The position numbers and the translations under genes were made by a program. Below, piece after piece: positions 12,901-24,800 of a stretch of DNA of 64,000 nt (position 1 is the first letter of the stretch; each line of letters opens with the position of its first letter). The notes below the pieces were generated by a model. That model did no database searches and was not told the DNA's origin. It was given only the letters and a program-made list of their open reading frames with translations. The DNA comes from Hymenolepis diminuta (lineage: Eukaryota > Platyhelminthes > Cestoda > Cyclophyllidea > Hymenolepididae), in NCBI GenBank assembly GCA_900708905.1, contig CAADRB010000002.1, positions 867,883 to 931,882 on the forward strand, given 5' to 3'.

Positions 12901-15900
12901 TAAACACCGATAAGTATGTATACCACATTTCCGAAAGGTCATATCTCATACGATAACTACACCTTCAATAGATCCATTCTTTGACAGTCCTGCAGATGAT
13001 CAGCTATAAAGCCGTCTAGTCAGCTTTCAGTAATTATATGAGACCCACATGGGTGTTCGAGACTCATCGTCGCGATTTGAGTTATGCCACTATCTTCACT
13101 GACGTCAATGAGGCCACCGTTGCTTTTTCACTCCTTTGGCTCACTGTCTATCAAGTTTTGGCGAGTGTACTTCGTTTGAGAATTTCAAATTTGTGGGTTA
13201 GTTGAAAGTTATGAATCGAGTAAGGACACATTCTAGGCATAATGAAATGGAAGCACTTACAATTTTTGCAAGAGTAGATGAAAATTACAGGACCAACTGT
13301 CGTTTACAATTTCATTCGAATCATTATATGCTGAAAATCTAAAACCTTGCATGGGTCAACATGAGTGCCTTAAGAAAAACATGTAATAGATATTGTTTGC
13401 AACTAAATGGAACCACTTAATTCTGAATGCCCTTTTATGGAGATTTTGTGGAAGTTCGTCAAAATAACGATTTAGTTGATTATTTAATATAAATAGTACG
13501 ATTTCCCTCAATATTAAGTCTTATTTAATGTAATATCACTACTTTACGGACAAAAATTTTTCAAATTTGTTAATTTTTTTATTATAATTCTTTTCATCAA
13601 ACTATGGGTAGTAGTATTTATTGTAACGCCTAAGCAATAGTCGCGAAATATGGGTTGAAGTAGAACTTGTTTCTCTAGTTGTGTCATGCTTGAAAAGCTG
13701 AAGGTTACATTGAAGTTTTTCCAGCGGTTATTCTTCTCTCAATTTTGTATAACAGGGAACAAATCTTTCTTACGATTGAGATTACAATCCCAATGCCACT
13801 TTTTTCGCATTAATAGATGACAAGGTGAATCTGTAACCAAATATTATAGCATAGGCTGAAACATCAAGGCGATTCAGAGGCTACTTCAGTTACTAAGGTG
13901 TTTTCCAACTCAGATTTTCATTACATCACTTTCATATTTCAAAAATCGATAACAATGAATACTAAAGTGTAGAATTTCACAGGATGAAAAAAGCAAAAAA
14001 ACACCGAACTAGCAAAAGAAAGAAAAGAAGGTGTCATTCTTATGTATAAATAAAAGCTGATTAAACTAATTTCGTTTTGAATAGCTCAACAAAATCGCTC
14101 CCGACGATAGAACGGAAATAAACGATAAATCCTATTCACAATTCTATACAGTTGCCATAGAAACCAAGATTTTAATTTCTCCCTCCTCAAACCAAGTACG
14201 ATTCACAGTAATAGATTATTGTATCTACGATTTTAAGCTCATGCAAGCAAGCAATAAATTTAAATTTCTTCTTCCACTACTAAACCACGCTGAAAGTGAA
14301 AATCAAGTTCAGGCATTATACATTGCTGCTTTAAAGTGAGGACGTGATTACTAATTCCTTTAAGAATGTGTGTAGAAAAGTTGCATTTAACAGTTGGATG
14401 GAGGGAGCATATTATGTCTCTGTGATGCATTTTTCCACTAGTTAGTACAGTGTCAGTCATTTCCAAACGATATCTGCCATTCGTCTTTGTCCCTTTTAAA
14501 CTTAGGAAACAGGTTCCTTATAAGTAGAGAAAAACAGTGTGAATTTATCTCATTAAGGGAGAAATCTTTGAAGATCCATTGCACGTGTCTATTTGAGGAA
14601 AAATAGGGAGTGAGGATAAAAGCACGAGACTACTATTTACATTTTTCCCACCATAGCGCCTCTTTGAACAAAGGAATTGAAAGTGAAGGAGAGAGGAGTG
14701 AAGAAAGGCGCGGAAAGAGTTAAGAGAAAAGTGTGGGAAGTGAGGCGTGGCGATAGCGTGACAGCTGGATATTAGATGCCTGCTCCTAAAGTTGATACCG
14801 TGAGAAGGAGTCGAGGTGGATGTCAGTTAACGAACTTTGTTTAGGAAATTACTCAGATGGCAGGATAATATATCAAAGTTAACCTTGGCCTTTGCTTGCT
14901 TCTTAGCGTGAGAAACGTGTTAAACTAACAAGTTAGCTACTTAAGACAGAATAAGAGGACACTGCGTAAATGCATCGTTCAGATAGTTTTCTTTTTATTA
15001 TCAAGCCACTAATTTCCTATTTCTGCTATTCATAATGTCGAACGACTTCTACAGTTAGTCCTTTCGGAGTGACTAATATATGTTTTCTCCAAAAGGAATT
15101 TAAGACGGGACAGATTTAAAAATGACTATTAGGTGCTGTACTTTGATTGTTGTAAGGGTCATTAACCCTCAGGAATTGAACTTTCAATTTTATAACACTG
15201 AGAACCTGTTATAACCTGTATAGAACATATCAAATAGTCATAACTATCTACACTCTGGCTACGAGGAGGTATAGATATAGCACGATGAGCATGGCTAAAC
15301 CCTATTCAATCAACTCTCTATACCATGGACGAACTATCAAATAAATGAAAACCCGTTGAGTTTGAGCACCAGATTCAACGAACTAATACGCACTAATCAA
15401 TAATGTAGACTATGCCCTGAATTTTATAGAAAGATTTCTCCGGTATGGACTCAAAGTCTGACGTCAAATTTTAGATGAAATACAGATTTCAGTTAAAAAA
15501 CTTAATTTTCTCCTGTTTTTTCTCGACCACTTTGTCATTCCTTAGAATAAATGTACTGTTCTTGAAATTTTTGCTCTGTCATAAGTAAAACTTTCCTGTT
15601 CTGGAATTAAAATTCACGATATTGATAATAGGCTAGTAGCCATTGTAATCTTCCCTGCGAATGACTGATTCATCTAATACCTGGACCATAACGGCGAAAA
15701 TGTAAGATCCCTGGTCCTTACTTCACTTAATTTTAATCATTCGAAATCTGAGACTGGAGCGATAACTTGCGGCCGTAAAAAGTGGCCAAGTAAGGCAAAG
15801 CGGCAGTGGTTCTCGAGAAATCGCTATTTTACCATATACATGCTAAAGAGAAAGTACCCCTCCGTGAAAATGCGAATCATAGGACTCAAGAACGGGATCC

Positions 15901-16203
15901 TAATAAGACATTGATGATAGCAATGCACCATTACCAACAGGCTTAATGATCGGTTAATAAATAGTTGAGAGTATCCATTACTAAAAACCCGCTTCGCATC
16001 TCACCGCTTTTGTAATTCCACGTGCCACGGGGGTGAAGCTTAAGGCTCGTAGCCAATGCCAACACATTCTCAAAATTACAGAAAAACTTCAATTCAAGTT
16101 TCAATAAATGGATTTATACTTGTTCACAGATGATAGAAAAATATTTCCATATATACAAAGAGACGTAAAAGAAAAACTGAGTGGATTAAATACAGAGAGT
16201 AAA
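6941..16203. other. Intergenic, no supported gene
   Basis: No splice-linked coding frames were found. Stretches distinctly richer in G+C than their surroundings occur near 8096-8290, 12310-12500, 13020-13165 and 14640-14830. A palindromic TGACGTCA octamer, the CREB/ATF-type consensus, occurs at 13100-13107 and again at 15459-15466. A stem of 9 bp lies around 10785-10825. Nothing else is identifiable. Confidence 0.55.
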
Positions 16204-16787
16204 TTAAATGACAAGCATAGTGACAAGTCTGCAGGGCGAATCATAACTCGATTGCTGATGGTGCTTTCCATTCCTCCTTTGAGCACTTCGAGTGGTATGA
16301 TGACCGGTGAAAACCGGTGAAGAGGGTTTCACTTCAGCCGGAGGTTTTGAAGCCGGCGCCTGGTTCTCTTTTTTCACACCCTCATCCCCACTTGTTTCAA
16401 CAGTGTCATATTCCGGGTCGGCATAGGTAAGGTTCTGATCTTCCTTTGACGTATACCTTTTCTGACCACCATGACGCTGACGGTACTTTCTTATAAGACT
16501 CTTGTTTCCCAGGAATTCATTAGGGAAGGATGCCTCATTAGAACGTTTTAACTTCAATCGATACATTCCATTGATAATATCATGGGTGGCAGATTTTATT
16601 ACAGTTACCGTATTGGAAGAACGAGACCGTCTCGAATGATGGGTGAGCCTGGACCCTTTTTGAAGCCGGGAGACCTGTCTGCGGGGATTTTCTGGAGATG
16701 GACTTCGCCTTTGGGTCAAAGGCCGAAGAGGAGTTGTGAGATATTCCGCATAGGAGTGCTCAGAAGGTGCCGAGCTTGCACGGAATT
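16204..16787 (-). CDS. Exon 4 of the basic Ser/Pro-rich gene (584 nt, stop codon)
   Basis: A strong pyrimidine tract ending TTTCCAG precedes 16787; two leading bases complete the phase-1 codon (Glu). The exon is open for 193 residues to TAA at 16204 and is one of the longest open frames in the window. It carries SPSPENPRR, an Arg/Ser-rich run, the YADPEYD tyrosine motif and an acidic-then-Pro segment before the C-terminus. No AATAAA lies just downstream on this strand. Confidence 0.75.
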
Positions 16788-18819
16788 CTGGAAAGGGGAA
16801 AAATGGGATAGTCTAGACGAGGGATTCGTTAAAATAGCCTTTCTTTTGGTCACAGACATGGTTATTCAGTCAAATGGGGATTAAATAATGGACAATTACG
16901 CTTTGCGGACACAGATTTGCGCGTACCGATTGGGCGAGATTGTGGACGTCTAAACTAACATGAGTATTATGCTTTCCATTACAGCTAGTTTGAGTCAAGC
17001 AACTCAGAGAAATGATATAATCCATTTACATCTGCTGTCATTTGGCATATAAAGTGATCAAACTTATCAGTCATGGTAGGCCTAAAGACAACTTCTTAAT
17101 CAGATAAATATTTTATATAAACCGTAATACCACATTTCTGGAAACAAACATTTTGCCGTCTAGAAAACCGCTGGGAGGATTGACGTATGAGAATAAGGCT
17201 GATGACTCATTAAGAGTTGACTGTTCTCACCTGAAAAATCTGCTCTAATGTGCACTAGACAACCTAAACCATACCTAACTTACCATACTCATCGTCTTCA
17301 ACAATTCGGCTACTTTTGGCGGCAATTTCGCAGGAATTTCGCTTTTCGGATTCTATCTCAGGTACACTGATTTGTGACTGACGAGGTGAAATTGAACTTG
17401 AGGCTGTGGAGGAAGCAGGTGGACGTAGAGTTACGCAGGTACCCATTCGAGGTACCCGTCGACGAATAGTTGTCGGTGGTGTAATTCCCTCATCAGGAAT
17501 TGGTGGTAGACTTCGATTTATTGGCAGAAAACGCTAATTAAACGAAATAATAAACATTAAACTGATAAATGTAGCTAAATAAACAATGGGAAAAGACCCG
17601 AAACGCACCACTGACGGGGAGAGCATGGTTAAACCCGAATGAGAATATGCAGACGAGTTTTAATATAAATAATCACCACCTTGGCCAATGGCGTTGCTGC
17701 ATAGCGAATCCCAACCAGCTGATAAGATTCTGGGGATGATTGGCCAGTTGCTGACCAATGGCAAGGCTACAAATCTATAACGCGTGCATGTGCTTAAGCA
17801 AGGGCTTGAATGTGTATAAGGGAGAAAAAATCGGAAATTCATTATGATGACGTCAAAATTGAGGCGAATTTCAAGGTCGTATTTTGAAGGAAATTGAAAG
17901 TTCATTTATGCCGTGAATTGAATGACTAATATATTGCGGCCAGAAGCGTCAGTCCTTCATTAATTTGACAGGTAGCTTGTCTATTTTAGGTATATATTTA
18001 TACATCTTCAATAAAATTAAGTCGAATTTTTAAATGTAATCAATGTATATTATTATGCTACTGTTGATTTTATGGGTTTAATCTATTAAGCAATCATATG
18101 CGTACACTATAATCAATCTAATAAGCCGAAATCCCTAGCCTGTTTCAAAGGTTCTTTACTTGCAGATTACAAGCTAAAAGATCGGCCCATTGTATTTGTC
18201 GAATATTCCTTAATTAAATTCCTAACTCATACTTAATGGATTTGATTGTCAATAAGTACATAATCGTATTTTCTACCCCGTAGTAATTGTCATTTAACTG
18301 CCTTAAAGAGGACGAAGTTAAAGGCAATTTTCTTAAATTAATACTGTAACATATTTGTCTATTTATTTATGATGCAAAACTCAGTTTGAGAAGATCATGC
18401 TTTGATCAGTTTCCTTGGTCGGATTCAAGTAATTACAACTTAAATTGATACGATTTGAGCAGCTGATAAAATTGACTTAATAATCATAGCAAATTGAAAC
18501 ATTTGTCTCCTCTAATAACAAAGGGCGCGTAGTTGATACCAGTCAAGAGATTTTAATAATTTTACATTTAAATTACACAAGGTACCCTAATTATATTTCT
18601 TTAATGCTTGGCGCCACGTATGGTTTACACTTAATTTGGTTCAGGAGGTGGGGGGAGGGGGGTGGGGAGTGGCGATTCCTAAAAGTACAGATTAGGTTGG
18701 GTGTTCTAAGTTCTCCTCTGTCTAATCCACTCACCTGATGCACTTGTGACAACTTGGACGGCTTTATGACTTTCAAACTGCTTTACACTCTGGTACATGC
18801 TTGTGACAACTTCAGCCAT
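16204..18819 (-). CDS. Unrecognised four-exon gene, basic Ser/Pro/Arg-rich protein, 329 residues
   Basis: The model joins 18819-18735, 17750-17680, 17533-17284 and 16787-16204 on the minus strand. All three introns (984, 146 and 496 nt) are GT-AG and every phase agrees, which is the main evidence that the gene is real. The start is ATG at 18819: an in-frame TAA lies 45 nt upstream with no AG acceptor between. The predicted protein looks largely disordered: a proline-rich patch (LPPIPDEG, about residue 60), a Ser-rich stretch, RRSPSPENPRR, a long Arg/Lys-rich segment in exon 4, and tyrosine motifs YAEY and YADPEYD. No signal peptide, membrane segment or folded domain was recognised. The C-terminus ends TMLVI, hydrophobic at positions 0 and -2, which a class II PDZ domain might bind. 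Function is unknown. It could be a scaffold or nuclear regulator, possibly lineage-restricted. Untranslated exons upstream were not sought. Confidence 0.7.
17284..17533 (-). CDS. Exon 3 of the basic Ser/Pro-rich gene (250 nt)
   Basis: The acceptor is AATTAG before CGT at 17533 and the donor is G|GTAAGT after 17284. It encodes the proline-rich NRSLPPIPDEG segment, the basic TIRRRVPR and a Ser/Ala-rich stretch ending in EDDEY. The composition is clearly coding and richer in G+C than the flanking introns. Confidence 0.72.
17680..17750 (-). CDS. Exon 2 of the basic Ser/Pro-rich gene (71 nt)
   Basis: The acceptor GGTCAG precedes position 17750 and the donor AAG|GTGGTG follows 17680. Two leading bases complete the phase-1 codon of exon 1, and the exon ends in phase 0, as exon 3 requires. 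It encodes about 24 residues including ESYQLVGIRY. It was found by phase matching: exons 1 and 3 cannot be joined directly in frame. Confidence 0.65.
18644..18672 (+). repeat. G-run tract in intron 1 of the minus-strand gene
   Basis: Runs of 6, 6 and 4 G separated by single bases, plus GG pairs at both ends, make a quadruplex-prone tract. It sits about 60 nt into the intron from the exon 1 donor. The G-rich strand is the template strand, so the pre-mRNA is C-rich here. Confidence 0.7.
18735..18819 (-). CDS. Exon 1 of the basic Ser/Pro-rich gene (start codon)
   Basis: It opens with ATGGCTGAAG and encodes MAEVVTSMYQ and 18 further residues, then ends in phase 1 at a good donor, G|GTGAGT. The in-frame TAA 45 nt upstream, with no intervening acceptor, fixes this Met as the likely initiator. 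Confidence 0.65.
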
Positions 18820-19218
18820 AGTGGATTTTAGTTCAGTTAAGTTAATATGGGAACGGCCATTTTAACTATTAATTTGGAACCCCATTGTTGAATTTTGTGT
18901 GTGAGCGACTGTATGTACTAATTAGATACCGGATATTAATGAATAATGTTATCAATACTTAACCTGGATAGAGTAAAGGCATCCTGGAGTTGTCCTTATG
19001 AATAACTCGCATTCTATAACCTCTCTTGTTGATCAGGATCGGCCAGTGCAGTTGGCCTTCTATACCACTGGATGTACGCCAATGCTCATCGTGGTCCCTA
19101 ACTTGATAGATGAGCAATGGACACTGATAGTTTAATTGCTATGCTAACTATCCACAGGGAACTATTGGTGATTTATATCAAGATAAGATTTAATATCACT
19201 TTCTGAAATCTCAAGATT

Positions 19219-19246
19219 GAGAGAGAGAGAGAGAGAGGGAGAGAAG
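19219..19246 (+). repeat. GA dinucleotide microsatellite
   Basis: About twelve GA units, interrupted once by GG, form a pure purine tract. Confidence 0.9.
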
Positions 19247-21801
19247 CTATTGACTGATCTACCCGACCAGCACACAAGATCCAGAGGAGGAGTGTCTGAA
19301 ATCCCATTGTATTTTGTACGCAGATCACTTCATAATTACAGGTGGACAAAAGAGACATAATACTTTAAAATAGAGGGAAATGTTGGTTTTGTCAAATGCA
19401 GGATGGCTGGGTAGAAACAGAAAAAAAGTATTTTCAAGAAGTTAATGACTAATCTTGAATTCCAGGATTGATTTTTCCCGTTTTGTGGGTAAAGATAAAG
19501 TGAAAAATGACTCGTTATTAGCATAAACGTTGTTAAACCTCAACAACAAATAAGTCGTCAAGTGAAGACGAGACTGATTGAATGTGAATGATGACAATCA
19601 CTTAATACACATTCGTATATATTTTCTAAGCTTTTTATCAGTAAAATGAAGTGAATTCTTATACATCATTGATTCGTAGATAAAATTAGATCCTTGTACC
19701 TAAATTCTTAACCTTATATCACTTAAATAAAGTGAAATCGAGATAAGTAGATTGTAGAAGTGAAGTTTTAATCATGCCTTTGGACTGCCAAATATCGCTT
19801 TTAAATCAGATTTAGTATATATGAGTGGTAGTTAAGAATATACTATATTTAATGTGGATCAAACAAACGATGTTTAATGAATGAAATGAATTTCTAGCTG
19901 GAGATTAATTAGAGATTATATATAACTGATTTTAAGTAAATGTGACTATATTCAATAAGGTTACATAGATCTTTTCATTGCGTTACCGAGTTGTATTCCA
20001 TTTGATTGAGTTTATATAACTCAGACTTCCTTAGTAAGATCTAGAGATGGTCTCCTTAATTTTTAATGCCTTCGAAAGACTATACCATATTCAAATAGCT
20101 GTGTTCTGCTTGTTTCTTGATACAGTATCCGTTATTTGATATTTTGACTGCCTTACTTTGCACTGGTTCAAATGCGTAGATATACGTCTTTATCAAATTC
20201 TGAGAGACACAATAATAATAGTGCTAGCAATTCTTGAATATTTTCGTATTTGTGTTGAACGTCACTGACTCCCTTTAATCACATACGATATTAGATTCAA
20301 CCTCATGAAGTAGGACTGACAAACCTGTTTAAAAGTTCTGATATATGTGTATATGTCGCATCTTTGTTAAAAGTACATTTAGCTAGTTAGGTCGTTTGTA
20401 AATCACCTTGACAACTTCCTGTCTGCCACATATCTTTGTGTGGGCGGAATATGACACCTTAGGGGAACAAAAATGATTCAAGAGGCTGCTCCCTGAACTT
20501 TGAAGATTTAAAGTTTCAATAGTCAACCTTGGCCAAATTTTGAAACTCCGCTATCGTGAAGTAACCGTGGATGCAGTTCTCCAATTTCTGCATTACATTT
20601 AGGCGCTCATTTAATAATGAGAATGGTATTGAGATGATTTAAGTCATAACTCTCTCGTTCTCGAAGAGGAAATTTCCTATGGTAATTTTATCAGTTAGCT
20701 AAATAACTTCACATTATTGCAGTAAAAATTAACATTGGTCCATTAAAATTAGCCAGAAACAGGGGGGAAACAGCGGAAATAAGCGATAACTTCCTTAAAT
20801 AATATATGAGAACATGATGGGGAGATATTTCTGAAGAAGGGTTAATTTTGACTAATAAAAATGAAAAATTTACTAGTACTTGCTCGAATGGTTCCCATTT
20901 ACAACTTGTCAGTCTTTTCATCTAGATATTGCAGTCCTTATTAATGTTATCTCCAAAATATTTTAGAATTATATCTATATATTGGCCTTGTAACTCTGTA
21001 ATTAAGCGCCTAAAGTAACTTTCTACCCCGTCTCCAGAATATTAAATGTTTTAACTGATGTAGTTAACATTTATACTGTCTTTGCTTTGGACATGTTTGA
21101 ATGGAGATAGTAAATACGCAATTAGTATGGAAAAACATACTACATTGTTCTGCATACGTGCTTACATCTGAATCAAAATAAAGTATAAGACGGAACTACT
21201 GACCAATATTATTGGATACTACTCAAACTAATTACCCATATTAGTACACGGAAAATCAAGCTAGAGCTCTGCAAAATTGTGTCACCTTTGGGTTTTGTCT
21301 ATTTTAATTCTTATCGTGGGACGTCAAAACTCGGATTTACACGCTAGAAGAAAATGTGAGAAGAGTATTTTAGCGTACCTGCAGCAACATTCAAAGATCC
21401 ATATGATCCCAGAGAGAACACTCACGGACTCGAAAACGTTATCTCTATATTGTGCCAAATACAGCTGACCAAATGGACAAACTTGACACAACAACGAAAT
21501 GAATTCCATTATACTCAAGTCTCTGTGTCTCAAAGGGATTTTATTATGTCCATCACTGATTTTCCGGGCGCCATAAATATAAGGCAATGAATTTCCGTTA
21601 CATTGGTTGATTGGAATTATTTATGAGTAGTGATTTATTTCTTTTGGAAATCGCCTGCTTTCTGTCCTATTTAAATCATGTGTTCTTTTCCTAGGCTTTT
21701 CTGTCTATTTAATTACGTCCTTCCAAAGTTTGTGTTCAAAACTCTGATTCAGATAGGCATACTTAAAGCTTAGTCTTCTGCATATTTGGTACATACTTAC
21801 A

Positions 21802-21827
21802 GCTAGTCCTTAGACTATAGGACTAGC
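21802..21827. repeat. Short inverted repeat, 9-bp stem and 8-nt loop
   Basis: GCTAGTCCT pairs perfectly with AGGACTAGC across an 8-nt loop. No T-run follows. Too short to be a miRNA precursor on its own. Confidence 0.7.
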
Positions 21828-24800
21828 AGCGGACGTCTACAAGTGCTGTTTGATGTCGGTTTATTTGCTGTCTCCAATTCGGGCCTCAATTACTAGAAGG
21901 AGAAGGTAGAGGAGAACACGAAGGGGAGGATTAAGGAAGAGTCCTCAAAAGCTGACAGATTGCGGTAGAAATATCAAAGAATTTTGGGACTCAGGCCGCC
22001 TCTCTTACCTCATTTCAATATCTTACAAGCAACTTCTGCGATAGTGTCAAATTACTGAATATCTTATCATCATTTGCCTGCACAGTTCGGTACTTCGAAA
22101 TTAATTTTGATTTAATACCTAAATGTACCAAATACGAATTACGAAAAATTTGCAATGAGTTTTAAAGAAGGGAAATTTTTCATCTATTTGTTGCCTTTTA
22201 TTCAGTTACAATTGTGGCGAAAGTTTTTTTCGGAACAGAAATATGGCAATTCACTTTCTGCGATCAATGAAGCCTTGAAGAAGATATTTCTCCTCTCCTG
22301 ATAGGTGTATTATCCTAACCGAAAATTTTCAACAGAATGTATTCCATAATAATTTATAAAATATAGAAGTATCTTTCGTGGAATAAATATTTTACATACA
22401 ATTTGGAAGGGCTCATATATTGCTATAAAATAATGAAATTTGTTCTTTTTCATTCCTAGAAAGTTTGGGGAATAAACGCAGAACAAAAGGCGATGAATTG
22501 GTCTAGTGCCTGCATGATGGTAATAGGATCTTCTATATCGCTAAAATAGGGTCTATTTTCAGAAGTGACACAAAAAGGTTTATTGCTCATCTGCAGAAAC
22601 AAAAGGTCAAAGGCTTTGAAAACTATCAAAGTAATTTGTGACTTATATAATACTAAGTTACATTGGTATTGTTGTTTAGGGGTAAACTTATTAAGTAACT
22701 GGTTTTCAAAGACTGTGTCTTTACAAGAAAGTCTGAATAGATAAAGCGTTAAGGAAGACTATATCAACTCCAATATTGGGGAGAATTACGTAGAAGTTTC
22801 TTTCAAGCAAATATTAAACAGTCACTCTTCCACTATTTCAGTGAAAATGATGTTTTAATAGGTATGCACTCATGTCCACTGGAAAATAATTAGAAGTTCG
22901 TCACTGATAGCAATGATCTTTATAGTGCCTTCTCTACCAGTCATTTTGGAGAATTGTTCTAAATTTACTTAAAAAATTAATCAATTTGGTCACTTTGTTG
23001 CCTTGAGAAGTATATAAAGGAGACCAGGTGGTAAGATGAGCTAAATGAAGTAGGTCTCCTAAGCCCCTTATCTTCTCTGAGTCTAAGTTGGTTGCTTAAA
23101 TAGAAGTTTATTTGATTCAATATTTCCTCTCCTCCCTCACAAAAGGGAGGTCAAAGTAACTTTAATTCTAGTCTTGGGCTGTAGCAAGTGATATTGAACC
23201 TTTATGGGAACAAGTGATCAAAAAATAAAGTTAAGCTACTGGAGAGGATCGCAGGAAAGTAAACAAATATGACCAAACAGTGTCATTCTAAAGGAATAGG
23301 TAAAATGCTTATAGCACACATATATTCATTATTTTATTATCAGAGATTTTGCAAAATACTATAAAAAGTTATATTAAGTAAAACTTAAATTTGTTCTGCG
23401 AACTCATAGACCTACGGAATAAGGACAAACTCGACCAATAAAATTAGCTTAATGAAGCAAATGCAATAGGCTCTCAAAATAATTCCCATTCTGTTGTATG
23501 GACACAAGTGGATGACATATCACAAGCTGAAATCTTACACCCTGGTACCTGAGTAGAAGGATGATAATATCATTTTATGTCATTGCCTAATATTCATTTA
23601 ATTAGGTTAACTGTCTTAATTGACTACAATCAGATAACCAGGTATATATGTAGCAATGTCAGTTTAAGCATTATTACGTAGTGTTTATTAAATCAGAAAT
23701 TCAGATTAAATCGTATTATTCTATAAAGTATTTTATTACTTGCTGCTTACTCAGTGATTCGAGAAATAAAACCACTGATGTTGTTACTTTATTAAATGCC
23801 CACACGACTGATGAGGAATAAATTTAGACCAGAATTGGATGGATCATGCGCATATAATTTTGTTTTCTATTTTCGACTTACAGACAGTCTGAATGATATT
23901 TTATGGTTTCATTTGGTGGCCGATCTCACTTCGCATAAGTCTCGGGGGTACGTAGTTAACGTGACCAATTTACAAAGAAATCACTGTTTTTCCATTTATT
24001 CCTTCACTTTGTCTGAATTTACTGGGGTCATTCAAGATACTAGTTTTTGTCTTAATAACATTCTTAATGAACAGTTTTAATTAACGTGTCTCCAGCTTTA
24101 GACAAAGTGATAACCTTGGGGCAATATCTCATGTGACTAAAGGTGATATATTATATAGGTTTCTTTCCACTATCCGGAGTTTCTCTAAATTATCCCGGAA
24201 TTAGAACTCACTACATTTTTCATTTTCTCTAAGATTATGGACTAGAAGAAGTATCTGCACGACCTCATCGACTTATCCAGATTCTGGTTCAGTGCATCTA
24301 GGGTCAGCCCAACTTAGTACACACCTTGGGTTGCAAGCCCTGAGAGAACATTTCATTACTGTCACTTATGTTAAACACATGCGAGCAAAAGGAGTTTATT
24401 ATTTTAGTAATGTTACTTGAATTGGTAAGGTTTCAATAAGAGGTGGAGGAGAGGGAGTTGACGTATTGAATAAAATTAGGACATCAAGAAATCCCTAGTG
24501 TATTCGAAGCCTAACTCCAGTGTTCGCATTTAGCGTAATCGATACAGTTAACCGCATCTTTTGCTAGTATTCGAAAACTGAGTTCTCGCTGAAGTTTATA
24601 TGCAAGATGTCAAGATGTTAAGCTAAGCGTTCGATAGCGTAGTATCGATAGATGGACTAGAGTGGACGCTAGCACAGATATTTTCAGCTGTAATCTAAAA
24701 CCATCAAATGTATTCGTTACTTTTTCGTTAAAAAGCGGTATAATTTCAAAATAAAGTCAATATTACTATATACAAGGAATCTACGCGCTAAGAATTTCTT

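Noticed and set aside
13040..13080. tRNA gene suggested by a T-arm-like hairpin.
   Set aside because: No acceptor stem, D-arm or anticodon arm is found upstream at the right spacing.
15459..17855. Three TGACGTCA octamers in the window (13100, 15459, 17848) as a regulatory cluster.
   Set aside because: Roughly one is expected by chance at this base composition; three, widely spaced, is weak evidence.
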